Assembly: GCF_020026895.1 (NCBI RefSeq)
Contig: NZ_JAINZW010000001.1
Span: 558,001-622,000 of the forward strand
Length of the DNA stretch: 64,000 nucleotides
Origin: Novilysobacter selenitireducens
Lineage (GTDB): Bacteria > Pseudomonadota > Gammaproteobacteria > Xanthomonadales > Xanthomonadaceae
Reading direction: 5' to 3'
The first letter of the stretch is position 1; each line of letters starts with the position of its first letter. The translations under genes were made by a program, and so were the position numbers. Below the pieces are notes generated by a model. It was not told where the DNA came from, searched no databases, and saw nothing but the letters and a program-made list of their open reading frames with translations. Shown piece after piece: positions 8,717-21,040 of the stretch.

Positions 8717-9976
8717 ATGCTTCCGCGCATGACGCCCGCCCCCCTGAGCAACGCGACCTACGCCGCGCGCATCCATTTCGTGATCGAGCTGGCCGAGCGG
8801 CTGCACGCCTACGGCACGACGTCGCAGCGCCTCGAGGCGGCAATCACTTCCGTGGCGCACAAGCTCAAGCTCGAGTGCGAACCCTGGTCCAATCCCACCG
8901 GGATGATCCTGACCTTCAGCGACCCGCAGCGTCCGCCCGGCGAGAGCGACACCACCCGCGTGATCCGCCTGCCGCCCGGCGAGAACGACCTGCACCGGCT
9001 GGGCGAGACCGACCGCATCGCCGAGGCGGTGCTGGCGGGTGAGCTCAACCTGGCCGAAGCGCACTCGGCGATGCAGGCACTGGACCGGCCGCCGACCAGG
9101 ACCGCGCGGTCGCTGCAGGTGCTGGGCTTCGTGCTGGCGGCGTCGGGCGTCGCGGGCCTGCTGCGCTTGCCGTGGCTCGACATCGGGGTGGCCGCGGTCA
9201 ACGGCCTGCTCATCGGCCTGCTGGTGCTGCTTGCGGACTCGCGGCCGCGGCTGAAGGAAGGCGTGGACGCGATTGCCGGCGTGGTCGCGGCGGCCGTGAC
9301 CGTGCTGGTGGCCAGTTTCGTGGCGCCACTCAACCAGAACACCGTGATCATCGCCTCGCTGATCGTGCTGCTGCCCGGACTGGCACTCACCAATGCGATG
9401 AGCGAGCTGACCAGCCAGCACCTGGTGTCGGGCACTGCGCGGTTTGCCGGTGCGGTGACGACGGTGATGAAACTGACCGTCGGCACCGTGATCGCGCTGT
9501 ACGTGGCATCGCTGGTGGGTTTGGAGCCTGCGGTGCGCGCGCTGCGGCCGCAGCCCGACTGGGTGGAATGGGGCGCGCTGGTGGTGGCGGCGTTCGCGTT
9601 CGCGGTGCTGTTCCGTGGCGACCGACGGGATTATCCGAAGGTGATGGCCGCGGCCGCGGGGGGCTACCTGATTTCAAGGTACGCGGGCATCGCGTTCGGC
9701 AGTCCCGCCGGGGTATTCCTCGCGGCGCTCGCCATCACCGTCGCGGGCAACGCCTATGCGCGCTGGTGGATGCGGCCCGGCGCGATCATCCGCGTGCCCG
9801 GCATCATCATGCTGGTCCCCGGCAGCACCAGCCTGCGCGGCCTGCTGACCCTGATCCAGCAGCAGGACGTGAATGCGGGGCAGGAGGCGATGCTGGCGGT
9901 CGTGAATATCCTGCTGGCGCTGGTGGCGGGCCTGCTGTTCGGCAACCTGTTGCTTCCGGCGCGCCGGAATCTCTAA
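8717..9976 (+). CDS. Threonine/serine exporter, ThrE family
   Basis: 419 aa (415 if the in-frame ATG at 8729 is used; neither has a Shine-Dalgarno). The N-terminal half is the ThrE domain (FVIELAERLHAYGTTSQRLEAAI, DPQRPPGESDTTRVIRLPPG). Together the two halves give about ten membrane segments, with GxIILVPG-like IRVPGIIMLVPGSTSLRG in the second half. Both ThrE domains are in one chain, as in Corynebacterium ThrE. Family members export threonine and serine; the substrate here is not shown. It is divergent from the Mla operon and faces the H-NS-like gene across a shared terminator. Confidence 0.85.
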   Translation: MLPRMTPAPLSNATYAARIHFVIELAERLHAYGTTSQRLEAAITSVAHKLKLECEPWSNPTGMILTFSDPQRPPGESDTTRVIRLPPGENDLHRLGETDRIAEAVLAGELNLAEAHSAMQALDRPPTRTARSLQVLGFVLAASGVAGLLRLPWLDIGVAAVNGLLIGLLVLLADSRPRLKEGVDAIAGVVAAAVTVLVASFVAPLNQNTVIIASLIVLLPGLALTNAMSELTSQHLVSGTARFAGAVTTVMKLTVGTVIALYVASLVGLEPAVRALRPQPDWVEWGALVVAAFAFAVLFRGDRRDYPKVMAAAAGGYLISRYAGIAFGSPAGVFLAALAITVAGNAYARWWMRPGAIIRVPGIIMLVPGSTSLRGLLTLIQQQDVNAGQEAMLAVVNILLALVAGLLFGNLLLPARRNL

Positions 9977-10013
9977 CTCCGTCCCGTGGGGGAGATGCGG
10001 GCCAGAAAAATGG

Positions 10014-10040
10014 AAAACGCCGGCGCTGGGCCGGCGTTTT
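10014..10040. terminator. Bidirectional intrinsic terminator between the thrE-family gene and the H-NS-like gene
   Basis: A perfect 11-bp stem (AAAACGCCGGC, 10014-10024, with GCCGGCGTTTT, 10030-10040) closes a GCTGG loop. T-rich sequence follows on both strands: TTTTCTCTT on plus and TTTTCCATTTTT on minus. It therefore serves the two convergent genes. Confidence 0.85.
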
Positions 10041-10064
10041 CTCTTCCTGACCGCAGCAGGCGGT

Positions 10065-10430
10065 TTACTTAATTGCGAACTCGTCCACCGTGCGCCCGGC
10101 GCTGGTGTAGGCCGCCAGCCAGCGCGGCTGCTTGCCACGCCCGGTCCAGGTTTCCGACGGGTTGGCCGGGTTGCGGTACTTCGGCGCCACCTTGCCCAGC
10201 GGCTTGCGGGCCTTCTTGGCCTTGCCGGCCGCCGCCGGCGCGCGCGGGGTGGAGGTGCCGCTGCCGAACAGCTCGGCCAAGGTGTAGCCCTCGGCCTTGG
10301 CCTGCGCGGCCAGCTTCTTCTTCACGACGGACACCGGCTTGCGCTTGGCCAGGGTGGTCTTGCGCTTCTTGGCCTTGCTGATCAGGGACTCGAGTTCCTT
10401 GGCCGACAGCGAATTGACGTCGATCGACAT
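10065..10430 (-). CDS. H-NS family nucleoid-associated protein (XrvA-like)
   Basis: 121 aa, very basic. The N-terminal helix LSAKELESLISKAKKRKT would be the oligomerisation part. A linker rich in Ala/Lys follows. The C-terminal DNA-binding core TWTGRGKQPRWL (residues 94-105) matches the H-NS signature TWxGRGRxPxW. It acts as a nucleoid-structuring and silencing protein that prefers AT-rich DNA. The start has GGAG 6 nt upstream. It is monocistronic with its own promoter (10487-10516) and terminator. Confidence 0.93.
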   Translation of the reverse strand: MSIDVNSLSAKELESLISKAKKRKTTLAKRKPVSVVKKKLAAQAKAEGYTLAELFGSGTSTPRAPAAAGKAKKARKPLGKVAPKYRNPANPSETWTGRGKQPRWLAAYTSAGRTVDEFAIK

Positions 10431-10486
10431 GAATATCTCCGGATAGGGGGTGCGGGAGGAAAAAACCGTCCCTGGTGCCGGGCGCC

Positions 10487-10516
10487 ATCATACGGCTCCG
10501 CTACGCCCGGCGTAAA
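10487..10516 (-). promoter_or_regulatory. Sigma-70-like promoter of the H-NS-like gene
   Basis: On the minus strand TTTACG (10511-10516) and TATGAT (10487-10492) are separated by 18 bp, matching 4/6 and 5/6 consensus bases. This predicts a ~50-nt leader ending in GGAGATATTC before the ATG at 10430. Confidence 0.55.
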
Positions 10517-10574
10517 TGCATGGGCGTAATGGCATGGTTTTATCGCCGGCGCGGCCGCGATAATCCCAGGGTGG

Positions 10575-10595
10575 TGCCGGGACTAAATCCCGGCA
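10575..10595. terminator. Hairpin downstream of proS, weak terminator candidate
   Basis: An 8-bp stem (TGCCGGGA / TCCCGGCA) with a CTAAA loop lies 7 bp past the proS stop. No T-run follows on the minus strand, so intrinsic termination is uncertain. Confidence 0.35.
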
Positions 10596-10602
10596 TCGGC
10601 CA

Positions 10603-12327
10603 TCAACCGGCGAGCCGGGCGTCAATACGTCCGAAGAGGGCGGTCCGGTCGAGGTTTTCGGATTCGGCAGCATCGCGGCGGCGATATTCGAACGTGCCGG
10701 CCTCCAGCCCGCGTCCCGACACCACCACCCGGTGCGGGATGCCGATCAGCTCGATATCGGCAAACATCGCCCCCGGCCGCAGGCCGCGGTCATCCAGGGC
10801 GGTTTCGACGCCGGCCGCATTCAGGTCGCGGTACAGCGCCTCGGCGGCCTCGGTCACGGCGGGATCGTTCTTCGGGTTGATCACGCAGACCACGGCCTGC
10901 CAGGGGGCCATCGCCGACGGCCAGCGGATGCCGGCGTCGTCGTGGTTCTGCTCGATGGCCGCCGCGACGATGCGTGAGACGCCGATGCCGTAGCAGCCCA
11001 TGGCCGGCACGGCGGCCTTGCCGGTCTCGTCCAGCACCGTGCACTTCATCGCCTCGGCGTACTTGCGGCCCAGCTGGAACACGTGCCCGACCTCGATGCC
11101 CCGCGCGATGCCCAGCGTGCCGCCGCCATCGGGCGAGGCATCCCCGGCCACGACGTTGCGGATATCGGCCACGACGTCCGGCTCGGGCAGGTCACGGCCC
11201 CAGTTCACGCCGGCCAGGTGCTGGCCGGGCACGTTGGCGCCGATCACGAAGTCGCCCATCGCGGCCACGCTGCGGTCGGCCACCACGCGGATGGGACGCT
11301 TCGGATTGACCGGGCCCAGGAAGCCGGGCTGGCTGCCGAGGTGGCCTGCGATCTCGGTTTCGGTCGCCAGACGGTAGTCGGCCAGACCCGGAACCTTGGA
11401 AAGCTTGATTTCGTTGACGGCGTGGTCGCCGCGCACCAGCGCCAGCACGAACTGCGGCGCGCCCGGTTCGTGCTGGCCCATCAGGGCGATGGACTTCACC
11501 GTGCGCGCCAGGTCGACGCCCATCAGCGCGGCGACGTCCTCGCAGGTCTTCTGCGTGGGCGTGTCGACCGTGCGCATGGCTTCGGTGGCGGCCGGGCGTT
11601 CGCCCGGTGCCAGCGCTTCGGCCAGCTCGACATTGGCGGCGTAGTTCGAGCCCTCGCAGAACGCGATCGCGTCCTCACCCGAGTCGGCCAGTACGTGGAA
11701 CTCGTGGGAGGCCGAGCCGCCGATCGCGCCGGTATCGGCGAACACCGCGCGGAACCCGAGCCCCAGCCGCGTGAAGATGCGGCCGTAGGCGTCGTACATC
11801 ACCCGGTACTGGCGATCGAGGTCCTCGTCGCTCAAGTGGAAGGAGTAGGCGTCCTTCATCAGGAACTCGCGCGCGCGCATCACGCCGAAGCGCGGGCGGA
11901 TCTCGTCGCGGAACTTGGTCTGGATCTGGTACCAGGTGACCGGCAGCTGCTTGTAGCTGGACAGCTCGTTGCGTGCGAAGTCGGTGATGACTTCCTCGTG
12001 GGTCGGGCCGAAGCAGTACCAGGCCTCCTTGCGGTCCTGGATCTTCAGCAACTGGCCACCGAACTTCTCCCAGCGTCCGGTCTCCTCCCACAACTCGCGC
12101 GGCTGCACCGCCGGCATCAGCAGCTCGATGGCGCCGGCGGCGTCCATCTCCTCGCGCACGACGCGCTCGACCTTGCGCAGCACCCGCAGGCCCAGCGGGC
12201 TCCACGTGTACAGGCCGGCGGCAAGCTTGCGGATCATGCCCGCCTTGAGCATCAGCTTGTGGCTGATGACCTCGGCGTCGGCGGGGGTTTCCTTGCTGGT
12301 ATGGAGGTGGAACTGCGACAGGCGCAT
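10603..12327 (-). CDS. proS: Prolyl-tRNA synthetase
   Basis: 574 aa, the length of bacterial-type ProRS with an inserted editing domain (E. coli 572). It charges tRNA-Pro and clears mischarged alanyl-tRNA-Pro. The N-terminus is canonical ([20 protein letters not shown]). Class II core motifs include [12 protein letters not shown] and [21 protein letters not shown]. The insertion domain lies around residues 225-400 ([32 protein letters not shown]). The C-terminal anticodon-binding domain contains [20 protein letters not shown]. It is a single gene between the H-NS-like gene and a DUF4124 gene, all on the minus strand. Confidence 0.97.
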   Translation of the reverse strand: MRLSQFHLHTSKETPADAEVISHKLMLKAGMIRKLAAGLYTWSPLGLRVLRKVERVVREEMDAAGAIELLMPAVQPRELWEETGRWEKFGGQLLKIQDRKEAWYCFGPTHEEVITDFARNELSSYKQLPVTWYQIQTKFRDEIRPRFGVMRAREFLMKDAYSFHLSDEDLDRQYRVMYDAYGRIFTRLGLGFRAVFADTGAIGGSASHEFHVLADSGEDAIAFCEGSNYAANVELAEALAPGERPAATEAMRTVDTPTQKTCEDVAALMGVDLARTVKSIALMGQHEPGAPQFVLALVRGDHAVNEIKLSKVPGLADYRLATETEIAGHLGSQPGFLGPVNPKRPIRVVADRSVAAMGDFVIGANVPGQHLAGVNWGRDLPEPDVVADIRNVVAGDASPDGGGTLGIARGIEVGHVFQLGRKYAEAMKCTVLDETGKAAVPAMGCYGIGVSRIVAAAIEQNHDDAGIRWPSAMAPWQAVVCVINPKNDPAVTEAAEALYRDLNAAGVETALDDRGLRPGAMFADIELIGIPHRVVVSGRGLEAGTFEYRRRDAAESENLDRTALFGRIDARLAG

Positions 12328-12442
12328 CGGCGGCGTTCAGGCGGGTGGGCCGCGCATTCTGCCACGCCCGACCAGCGTCACCGCCCGCCGGCGCGTGGGA
12401 TCGTCGACTCCCGGTTGTCCCGCCACTCGCGCGACGGAAGGC

Positions 12443-12865
12443 TCAGGACGCCGCGTTCTCGCCGCAGTTGGCGCGGATGGACGCTTCGGCCAGCGCGCGC
12501 TGGTCCGCCCGTTGCTGCGCATCCATGGTGCTGTCGGGCGTGCCGTCGCCATCGCTGTCAACGCCGACCGGGCCGTCGCCGGCGAGCGTTTCGAGATTGG
12601 ATCGGGCGATGGTGCACTGGCTGTTCTCGGCCGGCTTTTCGGCCGCGGCCTCGCCCGCGGCCGGCATGCCCGGCCGGTGCCGGATTTCGCGGCTCTCATA
12701 GTTGCTGCCGGCCGGCGGCGCATCGGAGTAGTGGGTCACGCCCTGGGCGTCCTTCCACTTGTAGACCTCGCCGGCCAGGGCGGGGGCGGCGACCAGGGCC
12801 ACCAGCAGGCCGGCCCCCAGCAGCGGGGTGGCGCGGACAGCGGAAAGGCGGGCGGGACGGGCCAT
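12443..12865 (-). CDS. DUF4124-domain periplasmic protein
   Basis: 140 aa with an N-terminal signal peptide (LLGAGLLVALVAAPALAG, cleavage likely after ALA). The DUF4124 motif follows at once: EVYKWKDAQGVTHYSDAPP. The domain is widespread in Gammaproteobacteria and its function is unknown. A single cysteine pair (SQCTIARSN, RANCGENAAS) may form a disulfide. An acidic DSDGDGTPD stretch resembles a calcium loop. It is divergent from pssA. Confidence 0.8.
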   Translation of the reverse strand: MARPARLSAVRATPLLGAGLLVALVAAPALAGEVYKWKDAQGVTHYSDAPPAGSNYESREIRHRPGMPAAGEAAAEKPAENSQCTIARSNLETLAGDGPVGVDSDGDGTPDSTMDAQQRADQRALAEASIRANCGENAAS

Positions 12866-12939
12866 GCTCAGCTCCAGGCGGGGTCGCGGGCAGTACAGGG
12901 ACGCCGATTGCAGCACCGCGGCGGGCTGCAGGCAAGCGC

Positions 12940-12945
12940 TACACT
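12940..12945 (+). promoter_or_regulatory. -10 element of pssA, probable leaderless transcript
   Basis: GCTACACT ends 7 nt before the pssA ATG, so a start point at the usual distance would fall on or next to the A of ATG. No Shine-Dalgarno and no clear -35 is visible. Confidence 0.45.
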
Positions 12946-12952
12946 TGAAAAC

Positions 12953-13720
12953 ATGGACCCATCGCACACGCCACGGCCCCGCGGCCGGGGCATCTACCTG
13001 CTCCCCAACCTGTTCACCACCGGCGGCCTGTTCGCCGGCTTCTACGCGATCATCGCCGCCACGCAGGGCCGGTTCGACGACGCCTGCATCGCGGTGTTCG
13101 TCGCGGCGATCCTTGATGGCGTGGACGGGCGGGTGGCGCGCCTGACCAATACCCAGAGTGAATTCGGCGTGCAGTACGACTCGCTCGCCGACCTGATCAG
13201 CTTCGGCCTGGCCCCGGCGCTGGTCATGTACCACTGGGCGCTGTCGTTCACCGCGGCCGACGGGCCCACCGCGGGCAAGGTCGGCTGGGTGGCGGCATTC
13301 CTCTACGCGGCATGTGCGGCGCTGCGGCTGGCGCGGTTCAACTCGCAGGTGGCGCAGGTCGACAAGCGCTGGTTCGTCGGGCTGGCCAGTCCGGCGGCGG
13401 CGGGTCTGGTCGCCAGCTTCGTGTGGCTCTGCCACGCGCTGGGGTACCTGGGGGAAGACCTGCGCTACGTGGCGCTGGGCGTCACGGTGACGGCCGCGCT
13501 GCTGATGGTCAGCCGCGTGCGCTACTCCAGTTTCAAGGGCGGGGCGCGGCACGACCGGGTGCCGTTCCCGGCGATCCTGGCCGCGCTGGTGGTGCTGGTG
13601 GCGGTCGCCATCGACCCGCCGGCGGTGCTGCTGCTGGCCTGCGCCACGTATGCGGCCAGCGGGCCGGTGGCCTGGCTGGTCCGCAAGGCGCGGCGCGAGC
13701 CGGCGGAGCCGGTCGCATGA
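12953..13720 (+). CDS. pssA: CDP-diacylglycerol-serine O-phosphatidyltransferase
   Basis: 255 aa integral membrane protein. It makes phosphatidylserine from CDP-diacylglycerol and L-serine, the precursor of phosphatidylethanolamine. The CDP-alcohol phosphotransferase signature is complete: Asp55, Asp58-Gly59, Ala62-Arg63, Gly72, Asp76 and Asp80 in DGVDGRVARL...FGVQYDSLAD. About six further hydrophobic segments follow. The N-terminus YLLPNLFTTGGLFAGFYAI is typical of the Bacillus/archaeal-type (class II) enzyme rather than the E. coli peripheral enzyme. Its stop overlaps the next ATG (ATGA). Confidence 0.93.
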   Translation: MDPSHTPRPRGRGIYLLPNLFTTGGLFAGFYAIIAATQGRFDDACIAVFVAAILDGVDGRVARLTNTQSEFGVQYDSLADLISFGLAPALVMYHWALSFTAADGPTAGKVGWVAAFLYAACAALRLARFNSQVAQVDKRWFVGLASPAAAGLVASFVWLCHALGYLGEDLRYVALGVTVTAALLMVSRVRYSSFKGGARHDRVPFPAILAALVVLVAVAIDPPAVLLLACATYAASGPVAWLVRKARREPAEPVA

Positions 13721-14175
13721 GCCTGCCGTGGACCGCCGAGCAGTGCGAGTGGCTGCGTGCCATGGGGCATGCCGTGTTCATGGCGGGCGCGCCTCGCGTG
13801 TCGTTGGCCGATGAGGCGCACGATGAGGCCCCGATGCACGCGCCGCCGGCGCTGAGGTCCGAACCCCCTGCGGTGGCCGGACCCGCTCCAGCCGGTATTC
13901 GCCCAGCCGTGGAGGCGAAACGCCCGCCGCTTCAGCCACCCATCGTTCCGACGCAAGAGGCGCGGGCGGCCCCATCCCCGGTCACCGCTCCATCGGCCGG
14001 CCTGCGCACCCTGCACCGCGCACTGCTGCGCGCCGCCGGGCAGCGCACCGCCCGCGCCGCCGAGGCCGTCCTGCAGGAGCTGGGCGTGGATACCGCTGCG
14101 GTCCAGGGCGATGCGGTGGCCAAGCGCGCGCTGTGGGTGCGGTTGCGGGCACGCCGCCGGCAGGGCCGGCAATGA
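13717..14175 (+). CDS. Hypothetical protein, candidate DNA polymerase III psi subunit
   Basis: 152 aa, translationally coupled to pssA upstream and rimI downstream by ATGA overlaps. Residues 1-25 (MSLPWTAEQCEWLRAMGHAV) resemble the conserved N-terminal helix of HolD (psi), with the pattern W-L-x-x-M-G-x-x-V. A Pro/Ala-rich linker follows (residues ~40-95), then a helical, basic end (LRTLHRALLRAAGQRTARAA, LWVRLRARRRQGRQ). In E. coli holD lies directly before rimI. Position, small size and N-terminus therefore suggest psi, which links the clamp loader to chi and SSB; holC lies 3.5 kb downstream. The similarity is weak and the assignment is an inference. Confidence 0.5.
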   Translation: MSLPWTAEQCEWLRAMGHAVFMAGAPRVSLADEAHDEAPMHAPPALRSEPPAVAGPAPAGIRPAVEAKRPPLQPPIVPTQEARAAPSPVTAPSAGLRTLHRALLRAAGQRTARAAEAVLQELGVDTAAVQGDAVAKRALWVRLRARRRQGRQ

Positions 14176-14648
14176 GCGCCCTGGCCAGCGACACGGTGCT
14201 CACCGCGCCGCTGTTGCGGCCGATGCGTGAATCCGACCTCGACGCGGTGCATGCGATCGAGATCCGTGCCTATCCGTTCCCGTGGACGCTGGGCATCTTC
14301 CGCGACTGCCTGCGTGCCGATTACCCGGCCTGGGTCCTGCACGAGGACGGCCGCATCCTGGGCTACTTCCTGATGAGCATCGCCGCGGGCGAGGCGCACG
14401 TGCTCAACGTGTGCGTCGCGCCGGAAGCCCAGGGGCGCGGACTGGGCCGCAAGCTGGTGCGCGCGTTCCTGCACCTGGCGCGCGGGCGCGCCGTGCAGCG
14501 GGTATTCCTTGAGGTGCGACCGTCCAACCGCGGCGCCATCGGGCTGTACCACGAGGAAGGCTTCAACGAGATCGGGCGCCGGCCGCGCTACTACCCCGCG
14601 CGCGATGGCCGCGAGGACGCGATCGTGATGGCGATCGAACTGGTGTGA
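14172..14648 (+). CDS. rimI: Ribosomal protein S18-alanine N-acetyltransferase
   Basis: 158 aa GNAT acetyltransferase. RimI acetylates the N-terminal alanine of ribosomal protein S18. The substrate-loop motif AYPFPWTLGIFRDC (residues 33-46) matches RimI AxxFPWs. The acetyl-CoA loop is EAQGRGLGRKL (residues 85-95). The C-terminal LEVRPSNRGAIGLYHEEGFNEIGRRPRYY is the RimI signature, with the catalytic-type Glu and Tyr. Translation is coupled to the upstream gene. Confidence 0.92.
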   Translation: MSALASDTVLTAPLLRPMRESDLDAVHAIEIRAYPFPWTLGIFRDCLRADYPAWVLHEDGRILGYFLMSIAAGEAHVLNVCVAPEAQGRGLGRKLVRAFLHLARGRAVQRVFLEVRPSNRGAIGLYHEEGFNEIGRRPRYYPARDGREDAIVMAIELV

Positions 14649-14704
14649 CGTGACCGGACGCGGGATCGCACAGACCGTGCGACCCGGGTCTCAGGCCCAC
14701 AGCC

Positions 14705-17503
<2,799 letters not shown>

Positions 17504-17525
17504 CTCGATTGCTCTGGCTCGTCAT

Positions 17526-17541
17526 CCCCGCGAAGGCGGGG
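17526..17541. repeat. Short palindromic repeat (CCCCGC-GAAG-GCGGGG)
   Basis: A 6-bp perfect stem with a GAAG loop inside the phrase CGTCATCCCCGCGAAGGCGG. This is a common intergenic palindrome in related genomes. It lies in the holC-valS gap, 23 bp upstream of valS. Confidence 0.6.
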
Positions 17542-17591
17542 ATCCAGTGTCTTGGAGTCATGCGTCGCCCGGATCGCGACGGGCGGAAACC

Positions 17592-17657
17592 GTAGCCCGG
17601 GTAAGCGCAGCGCACCCGGGGCGCGGGTCCCGGGTGCGCTGCGCTTACCCGGGCTAC
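17592..17657. repeat. Large GTAG-type palindrome overlapping the holC stop codon
   Basis: A perfect 29-bp inverted repeat (17592-17620 with 17629-17657) around an 8-nt loop. Both outer ends begin GTAGCCCGGGTAAGCGCAGC in 5' to 3' direction. The TAG within the terminal GTAG is the stop codon of holC (17654-17656 on minus). The minus-strand sequence after the hairpin has only TTT, so it is not a strong intrinsic terminator. It may stabilise the holC 3' end or modulate read-through into valS. Confidence 0.8.
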
Positions 17658-18076
17658 ATATCGTGCTTTTCAACGTCCAGGCCGCGGGCCTGGTACTGCT
17701 TCCAGCGCTCGCGCAACGGGCCGCGGGCGGATTCGTCTGCCGGCACGACTTCAAGCACCCGCTCGAACGCACCGTCCACCGGCTCGTCGCGCAGGTTGAT
17801 CACCAGCGGGCGCATCGGTGCGTCGTGTTCGGGCGCGGCGATCAGCACCGCGGCCTCTTCTTCGTCCGCATCCTCGCCGGCGATCTGGTGCGGGATGAAG
17901 GCATCCGGGTCGAACGACCACAGCAGGTCGTCGAGCTGCTCGGCCTGCGCCACGTCGCGCGCCAGCAGCAGCACCGGCTGGCCCGCGTCGCAGGCCTTGC
18001 GCGCCAGTTCGCACACCAGCAGCAACGGCTGCTCGCGGAAGCGCGGTTTGGCGATCAGGTAGAAGTCGGCGCGCAT
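17654..18076 (-). CDS. holC: DNA polymerase III subunit chi
   Basis: 140 aa, the usual size of chi. In the clamp-loader complex chi binds SSB and psi. Recognisable parts are the N-terminal ADFYLIAKPRFREQPLLLVCELARKAC, the helical VLLLARDVAQAEQLDDLLWSFDPDAFIPH, and the C-terminal ERWKQYQARG. Position between pepA and valS is the classical gammaproteobacterial arrangement. The final codons run into the GTAG palindrome, which supplies the stop. Confidence 0.92.
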   Translation of the reverse strand: MRADFYLIAKPRFREQPLLLVCELARKACDAGQPVLLLARDVAQAEQLDDLLWSFDPDAFIPHQIAGEDADEEEAAVLIAAPEHDAPMRPLVINLRDEPVDGAFERVLEVVPADESARGPLRERWKQYQARGLDVEKHDM

Positions 18077-18167
18077 GGCGTTGGAGGCGAGGAGTAGGGG
18101 GCAGGGATCGGGGGCGGGGCGTCAGGAGAAAAGGCCTCGGCCCTGCACCCCACTCCCCAACCGTCTC

Positions 18168-19649
<1,482 letters not shown>

Positions 19650-19951
19650 GAAGCGGTTCCGGGAAGCGAAAGACGAAAGAGTGCCGGCGTTGGGCATCGA
19701 GGCCATGCCGGCCGGGACGGCGGTCGTCGGCGCGGCCACGAGGGGCGGCGCGGACCGGCATCCAGCGAACCTGCAAGTCTAAAGCATGGTCCCCGGGGTG
19801 TCCGTCGGGCGCGCCGCCGCCGCGCAGGCGCCGGCGCCACGCCAGGGTCAGAGGCCGCTCATGCACATTCAGTACACTGCGCCGTCCCGTACCGTGCGCT
19901 GCGCTCCAGGCCCCGCCACGGCGCCGCTCCAGCCCCTGCCTGCCTCCCCCG
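19650..19951. promoter_or_regulatory. Divergent promoter region pepA / lptF
   Basis: This 302-bp gap has no credible gene. On the minus strand CGGACA (19799-19804) and TAGACT (19776-19781), 17 bp apart, form a plausible pepA promoter with a ~120-nt leader. On the plus strand TACACT (19873-19878) is a -10 candidate for lptF with a ~65-nt leader; no good -35 accompanies it. No repeat or strong hairpin stands out. Confidence 0.45.
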
Positions 19952-21040
19952 ATGCCGAAGCTCGATCGCTACCTGCTGAGCGAATTCGCCCAGTCCACGT
20001 TCGCCACGATCGTGGTGCTGCTGATCGTGTGCGTGGGCGGGGCCTTTACCGACGTGCTCAGCGATATCGCCCGGGGCCGGGTGCCGGCCGGGATGATGCT
20101 GGCCCAGCTGGGCCTGGTCCTGCTCAACTGGCTGCCGCTGATCCTGCCGCTGGGCCTGATGCTGGGCCTGATGCTGGCGATGAGCCGCCTGTACCGGGAT
20201 TCGGAAATGCCGGTGATCGCCTCGATCGGCGTGGGGCCGCGGCGCCTGCTGCGCCCGCTGATGCTGCTGACGGTCCCGATGGCCCTGGTGATCGCGGCGT
20301 GCTCGCTGTGGCTGGGGCCGATGGCCGAGCGCATCTCGCGCGAGATGATCGCCGAGGCCAACCGCAACCTGATCGTGGCCGGCCTGCAGCCGGGCAGCTT
20401 CACGGAGATCCCCGGCGGCGGCGGGGTGGTCTTCATCGGCAACATGTCCAACGACGGCAGCCGCTTCCAGCGCGTGTTCGTGTACCGGCAGGACGGCGAC
20501 CGAATGGACGTCACCACGTCCAACGACGGCGAGATCGCGCTGGGCGAGGACGGGCAGCGCTACCTCGTGCTCAACGAAGGGTTCCAGGTGGAAGGGCCGC
20601 TCGATTCGGGTGCACTGGACTGGCGGCTGATGCGCTATGCCAGCAACGAGATCCTGATGCCGGTGGGCGAGGGCAACGTCGACCCCAACCACCCCGAGAT
20701 CCTCTCCACGCCCGCATTGCTTGGCGACGAGCGCCCCGAGGCGCAGGCGCAGCTGCACCGTCGCATCGCACCGCCGCTGCTGGCGCTGGCGTTCGCGCTG
20801 ATGGCGATCCCGCTGGCGCGCAGCACGCCGCGCCAGGCGCGCTACGGCCCGATGGTCATGGGGTTCCTGACCTACCTGATCGGCATGAACCTGATGCTGA
20901 TGGGCACCGGCTGGCTGGAGGAAGGGCGCCTGCCGGCGGCGGCCGGGCTCTGGTGGCTGGTGGTGCCGCTGCTGGCCCTGGGTATCTGGCAGTTCGCCGG
21001 TGACGGGCGCATGGGTCGCCTGCGGCGGGTGCTTTCATGA
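19952..21040 (+). CDS. lptF: LPS export ABC transporter permease LptF
   Basis: 362 aa. LptF and LptG form the inner-membrane channel that, with LptB and LptC, extracts lipopolysaccharide and pushes it to the outer membrane. The N-terminus LDRYLLSEFAQSTFATIVVLL and the coupling region YRDSEMPVIASIGVGPRRLLRP are characteristic. Three N-terminal and three C-terminal membrane segments flank a periplasmic beta-jellyroll domain (about 130-260). Its stop overlaps the lptG start (ATGA). Confidence 0.95.
   Translation: MPKLDRYLLSEFAQSTFATIVVLLIVCVGGAFTDVLSDIARGRVPAGMMLAQLGLVLLNWLPLILPLGLMLGLMLAMSRLYRDSEMPVIASIGVGPRRLLRPLMLLTVPMALVIAACSLWLGPMAERISREMIAEANRNLIVAGLQPGSFTEIPGGGGVVFIGNMSNDGSRFQRVFVYRQDGDRMDVTTSNDGEIALGEDGQRYLVLNEGFQVEGPLDSGALDWRLMRYASNEILMPVGEGNVDPNHPEILSTPALLGDERPEAQAQLHRRIAPPLLALAFALMAIPLARSTPRQARYGPMVMGFLTYLIGMNLMLMGTGWLEEGRLPAAAGLWWLVVPLLALGIWQFAGDGRMGRLRRVLS

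Noticed and set aside
17592-17657. Strong intrinsic terminator after holC
   Set aside because: The hairpin is large but no T-tract follows on the minus strand (only GGTTTCC), so it is better described as a repeat.
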